Source: PZPK01 sp965230795
GTDB lineage: Bacteria; Pseudomonadota; Gammaproteobacteria; Pseudomonadales; Oleiphilaceae
DNA: 64,000 nucleotides
Direction: 5' to 3'
Assembly (NCBI GenBank): GCA_965230795.1
Contig: OZ246020.1
Span: 2,108,001 to 2,172,000 of the forward strand
Position 1 is the first letter of the stretch, and every line of letters begins with the position of its first letter. Shown here piece after piece: positions 1-8,043 of this stretch. The notes under the pieces were generated by a model. The model was not told the DNA's origin and made no database searches. It saw only the letters and a list, made by a program, of their open reading frames with translations. The position numbers and the translations under genes were made by a program.

Positions 1-288
1 CTTTTACTGGCCATCGCAATTCTGGTTTCTTTTCTCTTCGAACGGGAAGGGGGGTTCAGCATCAACCCGCTGGATGTGATCGTTCTGGTGTTTGCTGGCT
101 TGGCGTTCTATCTAAGCGGTGTGGATCCAGCTTTCTCGCAGGTGGGGGTACAGGTTACCCAAGCGGTTGTGTTCCTGTATGCAGTAGAGCTGATGCTCAA
201 TGGAAAACAGCGCCACCGTTCCCTGGCTCGCGCCGCGCTGACAGCAATTTTTGCAGTCAGTGGTCTCTCGCTTCTCGTCTCTGTATAA
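1..288 (+). CDS. C-terminal fragment of an integral membrane protein, possibly a WecA/MraY-type sugar-1-phosphate transferase
   Basis: The gene starts before the window; 95 codons remain open from base 1 to a TAA stop. The fragment has several hydrophobic stretches (about residues 1-13, 28-42, 50-62 and 75-95 of the visible part) separated by short charged loops, so it ends in the membrane. The order 'NPLDVIVL', a short loop, then a helix ending 'YAVELML' before a basic loop resembles the last two helices of polyprenyl-phosphate N-acetylhexosamine-1-phosphate transferases, which start O-antigen or exopolysaccharide synthesis. That identity is a memory-based impression. The membrane location is well supported; the family is not certain. 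Confidence 0.5.
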   Translation, partial: LLLAIAILVSFLFEREGGFSINPLDVIVLVFAGLAFYLSGVDPAFSQVGVQVTQAVVFLYAVELMLNGKQRHRSLARAALTAIFAVSGLSLLVSV

Positions 289-322
289 GTCAGTTTTACT
301 CGATACCACACGTGCATCGAGT

Positions 323-351
323 TTGCTTTATTTCAAAATTATGACTATAGC
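323..351 (+). promoter_or_regulatory. Candidate sigma-70 promoter of the chemosensory operon
   Basis: TTGCTT and TATAGC are separated by 17 bases, about 80 bases before cheY. Each hexamer matches its consensus at 4 of 6 positions. A perfect 14-bp palindrome (CTTAACTAGTTAAG, 351-364) begins at the last base of the -10 hexamer and could be an operator. No sigma-28 type promoter was found ahead of cheY. Confidence 0.3.
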
Positions 352-432
352 TTAACTAGTTAAGAGGGCGCAGCGCGTCTCGCTTCTTATCCTGTGCCTT
401 TGTAAAGTCTTCCTAATTGTAGGGATTGAGAT

Positions 433-798
433 ATGTCCAAAAAAATTATGGTGGTTGACGACTCGGCAAGTGTCAGGCAAGCCGTGGCAATTGCCCTGCA
501 GGGGGCGGGCTATGAGGTAGTGGAGGCTGTAGATGGAAGGGATGGCCTGGAAAAACTGGGGCGCGATCGTGTGCACCTGATTATCTCTGACGTGAACATG
601 CCCAATATGGATGGTATTACCATGGTCAAGGAAATCAAGAACATGCCCAATCACAAGTTTACGCCTGTGATTATGTTGACCACTGAGGGAGCCGCCAAGG
701 TGAAAGAGGCGGGTAAGGCTGCCGGTGTCAAAGCCTGGATGGTGAAACCCTTTAAGCCTGAACAGATGTTGCAAGCAGTCAAAACGCTGGTGCCATAA
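433..798 (+). CDS. cheY: CheY-like single-domain response regulator
   Basis: A 121-residue receiver domain with no output domain. It has the acidic pair D9/D10, the phospho-acceptor D53 in 'ISDVNMPNMDG', T83 at the end of beta-4, and K105 in 'VKPF', so phosphotransfer should work. It is the first gene of an operon running to the EAL protein; its TAA is directly followed by the ATG of the STAS gene, which suggests translational coupling. The likely phosphodonor is the CheA two genes on. Its target is not shown by sequence: the cluster is separate from the flagellar genes at 24-27 kb, so it may not bind the flagellar switch. Confidence 0.93.
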   Translation: MSKKIMVVDDSASVRQAVAIALQGAGYEVVEAVDGRDGLEKLGRDRVHLIISDVNMPNMDGITMVKEIKNMPNHKFTPVIMLTTEGAAKVKEAGKAAGVKAWMVKPFKPEQMLQAVKTLVP

Positions 799-1107
799 AT
801 GATTCAGGTTGACGTCGTTGAAAAAGGATCGGAGTGTTTGCTCACCCTTGGGGGCGAGTTGAGCATTTACTCTGCAGACAGTCTTTTCAATGAGCACATA
901 AAGCCCCTGGAAAAAAATAAAAATATCCGGATCGACCTCTCCGGTGTCGATGAAATCGACACCGCTGGTATACAGATACTGTTGGCCTTGAAAAGAGCGT
1001 TGGAAGGTAATCAGGCCAGCCTCATTCTGTCTGCAGTGTCTCCCGCTGTTGAGAAATACCTGGAACTGTTTCAACTCGAATCTGAATTCGTAGCGGACGA
1101 TCCATAA
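799..1107 (+). CDS. STAS-domain protein of the chemosensory operon
   Basis: A 102-residue protein that is essentially one STAS domain (anti-sigma-factor-antagonist fold). The signature loop 'DLSGVDEIDTAGIQIL' puts T55 where SpoIIAA-type proteins carry the phosphorylatable Ser or Thr, so control by phosphorylation is possible. There is no membrane segment. It starts at the base after the cheY stop. Standalone STAS proteins occur in some chemotaxis operons, where they bind the kinase or act in a partner switch; which applies here cannot be read from sequence. No cognate anti-sigma kinase or PP2C phosphatase gene lies nearby. Confidence 0.85.
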   Translation: MIQVDVVEKGSECLLTLGGELSIYSADSLFNEHIKPLEKNKNIRIDLSGVDEIDTAGIQILLALKRALEGNQASLILSAVSPAVEKYLELFQLESEFVADDP

Positions 1108-1130
1108 TACTCGCTTGAAGGAGGCTCGTT

Positions 1131-3320
1131 ATGGGACTCGAAGGCGCGCTCGACACCTTTTACGCTGAATCTTCCGAGCTTCTCGAAGCCATGGAGCAGG
1201 CACTGCTGCGCATGGATGATGGCGAATACGATGCGGACATCCTCAACGAGATTTTTCGATCTGCCCATACCATCAAAGGTTCCGCCGGTATTTTTGGTCT
1301 TGATCATATTGTTGCGTTTACCCACGTGGTAGAGAACGTGCTTGATCGTGCCCGAGACGACGAGATCAAAATTGAAAGCGAACTGTTAAACATCATCTTT
1401 CAATGCCGGGATCATATTGCAGCCCTGGTTGAGGTCGATACCGCTGCCTTTGATGCAGATGACGAACTGCAGGTCCGGGGCCAAGAATTACTGAAAAAAT
1501 TGGAGCCATGGGCCAGGATTGATGATTCAGAGCAAGCGGAATCCGGTGATGAAGCGGTCAGTTCTGCTGAAGGGGGAGGAGCTTCCGGGGTCTGGCATAT
1601 CTCGCTCAGACTTTCTCCTGATTGTCTCAAGAACGGCATGGACCCCATGTCATTCATTCATTTTCTCACCACACTCGGTGATATCCACCATATTGAAACC
1701 ATGACCGATAATTTTCCGGACATCGATAGCTTTGATCCGGAAACCCTTTATCTCGCCTACGAAATTGGTTTGGATACGGCTGCGGGTCGGGAGGAGATCG
1801 AAGACGCATTCAGTTTTGTTCAGGAGGATTCACAGATCATCATCCTGCCGCCCAAATCCAAGGTGGAAGAGTATGTTGAGCTCATCGAAAAGTTGCCGGA
1901 AGAGAATCAGCGTCTGGGTGAAATTCTGATTCGTTGTGGCGCGCTCTCACCTGAACGCCTGGAAAGAGCATTGTCGCAACAAGCACAGGAAAGCATGGAG
2001 TCCGGGATATCCCGAAAAATCGGACAGGTTCTGACCGACAATCAGGATGTTCCCGAGAAAGTTGTGGAGGCGGCAGTAGCCAAGCAATCCAAAGGAGCGG
2101 ATAAAAAAGGTGGGGGCAGTCCACAGCTTATCCGTATTGAAGCTGAACGTCTGGATCACCTGATTAACCTGATTGGTGAGCTGGTGATCAGCCGTCAACG
2201 TGTCGACACCCTGGCGGAAACCACCGGCAATGATCCCCTTATTGAAGCAGTGACGGATCTGGGTGGCTTTACCGAACAACTGCGTGATGCGGCATTGAAC
2301 CTTCGCATGGTTCCCATTGGCTCAACGTTTCAACGCTTCAAGCGTATTGTTCGGGATACGGCCCAGGAACTAGGTAAAGAAATCAATCTGGTGCTTGAGG
2401 GGGCTGAGACTGAACTGGATCGCCTTATGGTGGAGAAGCTCACCGATCCGCTGACGCATATTGTCCGCAATGCCATCGATCACGGCATTGAATCTGTGGA
2501 AAATCGTCGTGAAGCAGGCAAGTCTGAAGCCGGGACCTTAAAAATGTCGGCCTTCCACGATGCCGGCAATATTGTTATCGAAGTGTGTGATGATGGCGGC
2601 GGCATTGTCGCTGAAAAAATACGCGCCAAGGCGGTGGACAAGGGCATCATCGATGCGGACGCGGAACTGCCTGTACATGAAATTCTGCAACTGGTTTTTC
2701 ACCCGGGTTTTTCCACTGCGGAAAGCGTTACCAATCTGTCTGGTCGCGGAGTGGGAATGGACGTGGTGAAACGTAACGTCGAAGCTCTGCAGGGTTTGAT
2801 AGATATTCACAGTGAAGTCGGTGTCGGAACCACGTTTCGCATTCGTTTGCCGCTGACGCTGGCGATTATCGACGGCTTTCACGTGGCCAGTGGCGGTACC
2901 CATTTTATTCTGCCGCAAGCCGCAGTAGTGGAGTGTACCGATCTGCAATCCCATCTCGATGTGGGTACCCGAGACTGCATCAATCTGCGTGGCGAGATGA
3001 TTCCATTCTTGCGTTTGGGTGATACCTTCAAACTGTCCAATTTCTCCGACTCATCAAGGTCAATCGCTACGGATACGGGGATGAATCTGGGTCACACTGA
3101 TAACTTGCTGGTGGTCCAGATAGGTGAGGAGCAAGCAGGTATCGTCGTTGACGAGTTATTTGGCGAAATCCAGACAGTCGTCAAGCCTTTGGGTCCGATA
3201 TTTAAACCGCTCAAGGGCATTGGTGGATCAACCTTGTTGGGTAATGGCGACATTGCATTCATTTTGGATATCCCGCAACTCATTAGTGCCGTGGTGTCAG
3301 GCGAACTCAGTGATGCCTGA
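1131..3320 (+). CDS. cheA: Chemotaxis histidine kinase CheA
   Basis: 729 residues in the usual CheA order. An Hpt domain carries H46 ('SAHTIKG'); a regulator-binding P2-like domain lies near 153-242; a dimerisation segment begins near 333 ('LIRIEAERLDHLINLIGEL'); the ATP-binding domain has its N box near 443-454 ('HIVRNAIDHG'), 'DDGGGI' and 'GRGVGMDVV'; and a CheW-like P5 domain closes the protein. A segment at about 261-318 ('RLGEILIRCGALSPERL' and on) resembles the small helical module at the N terminus of GspE/PilB ATPases and sits between P2 and P3. A strong Shine-Dalgarno (AAGGAGG, 6-base spacing) fixes the ATG start. It should phosphorylate CheY, CheB and perhaps the REC-EAL protein. 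Confidence 0.96.
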   Translation: MGLEGALDTFYAESSELLEAMEQALLRMDDGEYDADILNEIFRSAHTIKGSAGIFGLDHIVAFTHVVENVLDRARDDEIKIESELLNIIFQCRDHIAALVEVDTAAFDADDELQVRGQELLKKLEPWARIDDSEQAESGDEAVSSAEGGGASGVWHISLRLSPDCLKNGMDPMSFIHFLTTLGDIHHIETMTDNFPDIDSFDPETLYLAYEIGLDTAAGREEIEDAFSFVQEDSQIIILPPKSKVEEYVELIEKLPEENQRLGEILIRCGALSPERLERALSQQAQESMESGISRKIGQVLTDNQDVPEKVVEAAVAKQSKGADKKGGGSPQLIRIEAERLDHLINLIGELVISRQRVDTLAETTGNDPLIEAVTDLGGFTEQLRDAALNLRMVPIGSTFQRFKRIVRDTAQELGKEINLVLEGAETELDRLMVEKLTDPLTHIVRNAIDHGIESVENRREAGKSEAGTLKMSAFHDAGNIVIEVCDDGGGIVAEKIRAKAVDKGIIDADAELPVHEILQLVFHPGFSTAESVTNLSGRGVGMDVVKRNVEALQGLIDIHSEVGVGTTFRIRLPLTLAIIDGFHVASGGTHFILPQAAVVECTDLQSHLDVGTRDCINLRGEMIPFLRLGDTFKLSNFSDSSRSIATDTGMNLGHTDNLLVVQIGEEQAGIVVDELFGEIQTVVKPLGPIFKPLKGIGGSTLLGNGDIAFILDIPQLISAVVSGELSDA

Positions 3321-3343
3321 TATCGATTGTGAGGAGAAAGACA

Positions 3344-3886
3344 GTGACAACGAAATCAAAAAAACAGGACGCTGAAGACAAAGATGCCGAGTCAGGGCCC
3401 AGCAAGCAGTTCCTCGCTTTCCGTTTGGGGGATGAGTTTTTTGGTATGGAGCTCGATCAGACCCGCGAAATTCTCGAATACTCCGAGGTGACGGAGGTGC
3501 CGCTCATGCCGCGCTTCATGGTAGGGGTGATTAATTTGCGGGGAGAGGTTGTTCCCGTCATTGATTTATCCGTTCGCCTGGGGCGTGAAGCCATTCAGAT
3601 CAACAAGCGGACCTGCATTGTCATCATAGAGTTACACAGCTATGACCAGGAGTATGTATTGGGTTTGTTGGTGGATTCTGTCAGCGAAGTGATCGATATC
3701 GCCGACCAGGACATAGAAGATGCACCGTCATTTGGTGCCAAAATCCGAGCCGAATTCATACAGGGAATTGCCAAAGTAGACAATGATTTTATTGTTCTGC
3801 TGGATGCGGAAAAAACACTCTCGCCAATCGAACTCGCTCATATCGTCGAGTCGGAATTACAAGGTGTGGAAAACGAATCTGAATAG
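3344..3886 (+). CDS. cheW: Chemotaxis coupling protein CheW
   Basis: A 180-residue scaffold linking CheA to chemoreceptor tips. A lysine- and acid-rich tail of about 20 residues precedes a CheW domain (about 22-175) with the typical 'FLAFRLGDEFFGMEL' opening and 'VGVINLRGEVVPVIDL' core. GTG at 3344 is preferred because AGGAG lies 7 bases upstream; an in-frame GTG 15 bases earlier lacks this. It sits 23 bases after cheA and 30 before the receptor gene, consistent with one transcript. Confidence 0.93.
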   Translation: MTTKSKKQDAEDKDAESGPSKQFLAFRLGDEFFGMELDQTREILEYSEVTEVPLMPRFMVGVINLRGEVVPVIDLSVRLGREAIQINKRTCIVIIELHSYDQEYVLGLLVDSVSEVIDIADQDIEDAPSFGAKIRAEFIQGIAKVDNDFIVLLDAEKTLSPIELAHIVESELQGVENESE

Positions 3887-3916
3887 AACAACAAGCATAA
3901 CGATGAGGACAGAGCG

Positions 3917-5590
3917 ATGTTAAACAAACTAAGTCTCAAGGTGAAAATAACCTTCCTCGGTATCCTGATCGCATTGGCCTTTGCGGTGTTGGGTATTACA
4001 TCGATTTCTGAATTGGGCAGGTATTACGAATCCACACGCGATAACTTTGTTAAAGTGCGGGATAACGTGGAAGTGCTCAATGATGTGAACAATGCACACG
4101 TGATTTTCAAAATTCAGGTGCAGGAGTGGAAGAACGTTCTGATACGGGGCAATGATGCCAAGCAATATGAGAAGTATTCGACACGTTTTGCCAAAAACTC
4201 TGACCGGGTTCAGGAACTGTTGGGAAGCGCGGTAGAGAAGGCGAAATCACTGGGAATTGATGCCGGGCCGATTGAAGATGTCAAAAAAGAACATGCGGCT
4301 CTGAAAACCGCTTACCTCACTGCTCTGAAAACGTTTGACGCCAGTGACGAGTTGACCGGGAAAAAAGTCGACAAGCAGGTGAGTGGGGTTGACCGACCGG
4401 CCAGTAAAGGGATGACGGCTATTGCCCTGGATACCGAACAACGATTCAAGGACTTGATCACCAATACCTTCAATTCCATGGAGGAAGACTATACCTCCAT
4501 CCGCAATAGCGCAGTCACAATCATGGTGGTGTGCTCGTTGATTGTATTGATCATCATGATCGTGATATTCCGCGACCTGCTCAAACTGATGGGCGGAGAG
4601 CCCGCCTATGCATCGCAGGTGCTGGATTCTGTGGCGGATGGCCAGCTGGATATCAATATTGCACTGGCCCAGGGTGACACCCGTTCCCTACTCGCGCGAA
4701 TCAATAGTATGAAAGAACGCCTGTCTGAGGTCATTCAGGAAGTGCGCTCGTCAGCGGATGCCCTCGCTTCCGCGTCTGAAGAAGTGAGTTCAACGGCACA
4801 GTCCCTGGCGAAGGGGGCTTCGGTACAAGCCGCCAGTGTGGAAGAAACGTCATCTTCCATGGAGCAAATGTCGGCTTCTATTACCCAGAACAATGAGAAT
4901 GCCAGTATTACAGACGGAATGGCCCAAAAAGCTGCCAAAGAAGCGACGGTAGGGGGGGAGGCTGTTGGTGAGACTGTTGTGTCCATGCAAAAAATTGCTG
5001 AAAAAATCGGTGTGATTGATGACATTGCTTATCAAACCAATTTGCTCGCACTGAATGCGGCGATAGAGGCGGGTAGAGCGGGAGACCACGGTAAAGGATT
5101 TGCGGTGGTAGCTACCGAAGTACGCAAACTGGCAGAACGTAGTTCTGTGGCCGCCCGGGAAATAGGAGAGCTGGCCAAAGCCAGCGTGACCCGAGCCGAG
5201 GCCGCCGGAAAATCCCTCGAAGAAATCGTTCCATCGATCAGTAAAACCGCTGACCTGGTTCAGGAAATCGCAGCGGCGTCTTCGGAACAGGCATCGGGTG
5301 TACACCAGATCAATTCAGCAATCGGACAGGTGAGCCAGACCATGCAACAGAATGCGGCTGCTTCGGAAGAGCTGAGCTCAACATCGGAAGAAATGAGCGC
5401 TCAGGCGCTGAAGCTTCAGGAAACAGTGGACTATTTCAAACTGGATGGTCACAAAAAGCGATCCAGAAGGACTGAGGCGCCTGCGCGCGTATCACCTGAA
5501 CCGCCAACCCTGGAGGTAAAGGAGTCTACTGACAATGCAGAAGCCGGCAGTCGCGATGACGATGATAGTAAGTTCGAGCGTTATGACTAG
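3917..5590 (+). CDS. Transmembrane methyl-accepting chemotaxis protein
   Basis: 557 residues. Membrane segments at about 11-30 and 198-217 bracket a periplasmic region of about 165 residues that looks all-helical (four-helix-bundle-like, ligand unknown). A HAMP-like linker follows, then a long coiled-coil signalling domain with the hairpin tip near 362-395 ('DDIAYQTNLLALNAAIEAG'). The end is acidic ('DDDDSKFERYD') and lacks the NWETF-type pentapeptide that tethers CheR/CheB in some receptors. Lying between cheW and cheR, it is probably the dedicated receptor of this array. Confidence 0.93.
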   Translation: MLNKLSLKVKITFLGILIALAFAVLGITSISELGRYYESTRDNFVKVRDNVEVLNDVNNAHVIFKIQVQEWKNVLIRGNDAKQYEKYSTRFAKNSDRVQELLGSAVEKAKSLGIDAGPIEDVKKEHAALKTAYLTALKTFDASDELTGKKVDKQVSGVDRPASKGMTAIALDTEQRFKDLITNTFNSMEEDYTSIRNSAVTIMVVCSLIVLIIMIVIFRDLLKLMGGEPAYASQVLDSVADGQLDINIALAQGDTRSLLARINSMKERLSEVIQEVRSSADALASASEEVSSTAQSLAKGASVQAASVEETSSSMEQMSASITQNNENASITDGMAQKAAKEATVGGEAVGETVVSMQKIAEKIGVIDDIAYQTNLLALNAAIEAGRAGDHGKGFAVVATEVRKLAERSSVAAREIGELAKASVTRAEAAGKSLEEIVPSISKTADLVQEIAAASSEQASGVHQINSAIGQVSQTMQQNAAASEELSSTSEEMSAQALKLQETVDYFKLDGHKKRSRRTEAPARVSPEPPTLEVKESTDNAEAGSRDDDDSKFERYD

Positions 5591-5647
5591 AGCTTCACGG
5601 TGTTAGCGAACGGAAGACGGATGCAGTTTGGTGGTATGGAGTAGGGT

Positions 5648-6472
5648 GTGATGAGCTGTAGCCACGAGCTACCCACCGAGAAAGAGTTTACGTACTTTCA
5701 GAACCTGGTTTACGCAAAGCTTGGTATTCGGCTGATTGAGAAAAAGCGTGCCATGCTCGGGCATCGTCTACTGAAACGCGTGCATGCCCTGGAATTGGAT
5801 AGTTTCAAGCAATACTACGACTACATCGTAGACTCGAAACATGAGCATGAACTGAAACTTGCCCTGGAGCTCATTACCACGAATGAAACATTTTTCTTTC
5901 GCGAAATTGAGCATTTCAGGTTTCTTGAATCGGAAATTCTATCCAAAACCAACGCGGGCACGGGGTCATGTTTTAGAGTCTGGAGCGCGGCCTGTTCGAC
6001 GGGAGAAGAACCCTACAGCATCGCCATGACCTTGCAGACACACTGTCGCAAGGATTGGGATTTACTGGCAACCGATGTTAACTCTACGGTGCTGGCAAGT
6101 GCACGCAAAGGTATTTATCAGGACGTACGTACCGAATTGTTATCCGATGAATATCGTCGTCGCTACTGTCGCAAAGGACGCGACGAGTTCACAGGTTATT
6201 TTCGAGTAATTCCGGAACTCAGAAGCAAAGTTCGCTTTGGTGTTTTTAACCTGCTCGATGATATGAAACCCCTCGGTCGCTTTGACTTGGTGTTTTTGCG
6301 GAATGTCCTGATCTATTTTGACGATACCTCCAAGCAGGACATCCTCACTCGTATGGCGGAGGTCTTGAATCCGGGAGGATACTTGTTTACCGGGCATGCT
6401 GAATCGTTTCATGGTTTAAAAACGCGATTCAAGGCTGTCAAGCCGGCCATATTAACACTCGTGGATGAGTGA
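5648..6472 (+). CDS. cheR: Chemotaxis protein methyltransferase CheR (chemosensory cluster copy)
   Basis: Transfers methyl groups from S-adenosylmethionine to receptor glutamates. The 274 residues show an N-terminal helical domain, 'TNETFFFRE' (78-86), the SAM-binding loop 'SAACSTGEEPYS' (113-124) and a C-terminal 'LRNVLIYFD' motif. GTG at 5648 is directly followed by ATG at 5651; GGAG at 5638-5641 could serve either. It overlaps cheD by 8 bases. A second cheR lies at 26.4 kb beside cheV, so the two probably serve different arrays. Confidence 0.94.
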   Translation: MMSCSHELPTEKEFTYFQNLVYAKLGIRLIEKKRAMLGHRLLKRVHALELDSFKQYYDYIVDSKHEHELKLALELITTNETFFFREIEHFRFLESEILSKTNAGTGSCFRVWSAACSTGEEPYSIAMTLQTHCRKDWDLLATDVNSTVLASARKGIYQDVRTELLSDEYRRRYCRKGRDEFTGYFRVIPELRSKVRFGVFNLLDDMKPLGRFDLVFLRNVLIYFDDTSKQDILTRMAEVLNPGGYLFTGHAESFHGLKTRFKAVKPAILTLVDE

Positions 6473-6986
6473 GTTCATAGCAGTGGAAGTACATACCGTC
6501 ATGCCTGGTGAGCTGCACTTTAGTACGCGCAGTGAAGCCATTATTCGAACAGTCTTGGGTTCATGTGTTGCTTTGGTGGTTTGGCACCCACAGTACCGTA
6601 TTGGCGGTATGTGTCACTATTTACTGCCCAGCATGAGAGAGTTGCAATTGGATACCGAAGGCCTCCGTTACGGAGATGTTGCGCTGGGCGAGCTCTGGTC
6701 CCAGATGCAAACCGTGAGTGATCCAAGCGAATATGTCATGAGGCTATATGGTGGAGCGGCCATGTTTGGTGACCTGCTGGAGGGTAGTATTGGCGACAAG
6801 AATGTGGCGTTTGCGCTTGATTGGGCCAGGGATAAGGGGGTGGTATTCGATTCTCAAGATGTCGGCGGGAGTATTAGTCGCACCGTAAGGCTGAATGTCG
6901 ACACGGGCGAAATCGAGTTGAAACGCTATGTCGCATTGGACCAGATAGAGATACAGGTGGTGAAGGGGGGCAAAGATGACGATTAA
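6465..6986 (+). CDS. cheD: Chemoreceptor glutamine deamidase CheD
   Basis: 173 residues. It converts receptor glutamines to methylatable glutamates and can also bind CheY-type phosphatases. The catalytic Cys is C34 in 'TVLGSCVAL' and the His is H51 in 'GGMCHYLLP'; T29 probably completes the triad. 'YGGAAMF' further on is also typical. The start lies inside cheR (8-base overlap) and the end overlaps cheB by 11 bases, so the three adaptation genes are translationally coupled. Confidence 0.95.
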   Translation: MSEFIAVEVHTVMPGELHFSTRSEAIIRTVLGSCVALVVWHPQYRIGGMCHYLLPSMRELQLDTEGLRYGDVALGELWSQMQTVSDPSEYVMRLYGGAAMFGDLLEGSIGDKNVAFALDWARDKGVVFDSQDVGGSISRTVRLNVDTGEIELKRYVALDQIEIQVVKGGKDDD

Positions 6987-8037
6987 GGTAATGGTGGTCG
7001 ATGATTCAGCCGTTGTTCGTCAGGTCCTCACCAAGATACTGAACGATTCCCCTGATATCGAGGTATATGGTGTCGCACCGGATCCACTCTTTGCTCAACA
7101 AAAAATGCAGAAACAGTGGCCGGATGTGCTGGTTCTGGATATTGAGATGCCGAGAATGGACGGGATCACCTTCTTGCGACAAATTATGGCTGAGCGGCCC
7201 ACGCCGGTAGTGATCTGTTCCTCTCTGGCCTTGGAGGGGACGGAGCTGACGCTCAGTGCCTTGGCGGCTGGAGCGGTAGAAATCATTACCAAACCCCAAG
7301 TGGGTCTTAAGGGCTTTCTCGAAGAGTCCACACGCGCCATACAAAATACGGTAAAAGCCGCGGCGAAGGTTCGGCTTAAGTCTCTACATGCAAATAAGCC
7401 AACGGAAAAACCAAGCGAAAAAACCGCACCGGTATCTGTTCCCCAACAGGTCAGGGACCTGGCGCGAATGGCACATACGACGGATAGAATTGTAGCAATT
7501 GGCACGTCGACCGGGGGAGTGCAAGCGCTGGAATCGGTACTGGTGAACTTGCCGAGAACGGCTCCGGGCGTGGTGATTGTTCAGCATATGCCGGAAAAAT
7601 TCACCGCCGCGTTTGCCAAGCGCCTGGATGCCATGTGTCAGGTAGATGTGCTGGAGGCGGACTCAGGCGAGAGGATAATACCCGGTCGGGTATTTATCGC
7701 GCCGGGAGGAAAACATCTGGAGGTCCAGCGCTCGGGTGCACAGTATATTACCCGGGTGTTTGCCGGGCCCGCGGTCAATCGACATTGTCCGTCGGTCAAT
7801 GTCTTGTTCCGGTCGGTCGCCAAGCATGTGGGCAAGAATGCCACCGGCATCATCATGACCGGTATGGGAGATGATGGCGCTCAGGGCTTGCTTGCCATGC
7901 GACAGGCCGGTGCCAGAACCTATGCCCAGGATGAGGCCTCCTGTGTGGTATTCGGCATGCCGAATGAGGCCTTGAGAATCGGCGCCGCTTCAGAGACATT
8001 ACCTCTAGATAAAATAGCCAGCTGTATTATGGGTTAA
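6976..8037 (+). CDS. cheB: Chemotaxis protein-glutamate methylesterase CheB
   Basis: 353 residues: receiver domain with acceptor D55 ('VLDIEMPRMDG'), a linker of about 30 residues rich in Lys, Pro and Glu, then the methylesterase domain. The catalytic set is S178 in 'GTSTGG', H204 in 'QHMP' and D300 in 'GMGDDG', matching S164/H190/D286 of enteric CheB. It removes methyl groups added by CheR. Its gene overlaps cheD and is followed 6 bases later by the REC-EAL gene. Confidence 0.95.
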   Translation: MTIKVMVVDDSAVVRQVLTKILNDSPDIEVYGVAPDPLFAQQKMQKQWPDVLVLDIEMPRMDGITFLRQIMAERPTPVVICSSLALEGTELTLSALAAGAVEIITKPQVGLKGFLEESTRAIQNTVKAAAKVRLKSLHANKPTEKPSEKTAPVSVPQQVRDLARMAHTTDRIVAIGTSTGGVQALESVLVNLPRTAPGVVIVQHMPEKFTAAFAKRLDAMCQVDVLEADSGERIIPGRVFIAPGGKHLEVQRSGAQYITRVFAGPAVNRHCPSVNVLFRSVAKHVGKNATGIIMTGMGDDGAQGLLAMRQAGARTYAQDEASCVVFGMPNEALRIGAASETLPLDKIASCIMG

Positions 8038-8043
8038 TCCATC

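Noticed and set aside
352..1074. 240-codon open frame on the minus strand opposite cheY and the STAS gene
   Set aside because: It is antisense to two genes with clear domain motifs, has no ribosome site and its translation has no domain-like composition.
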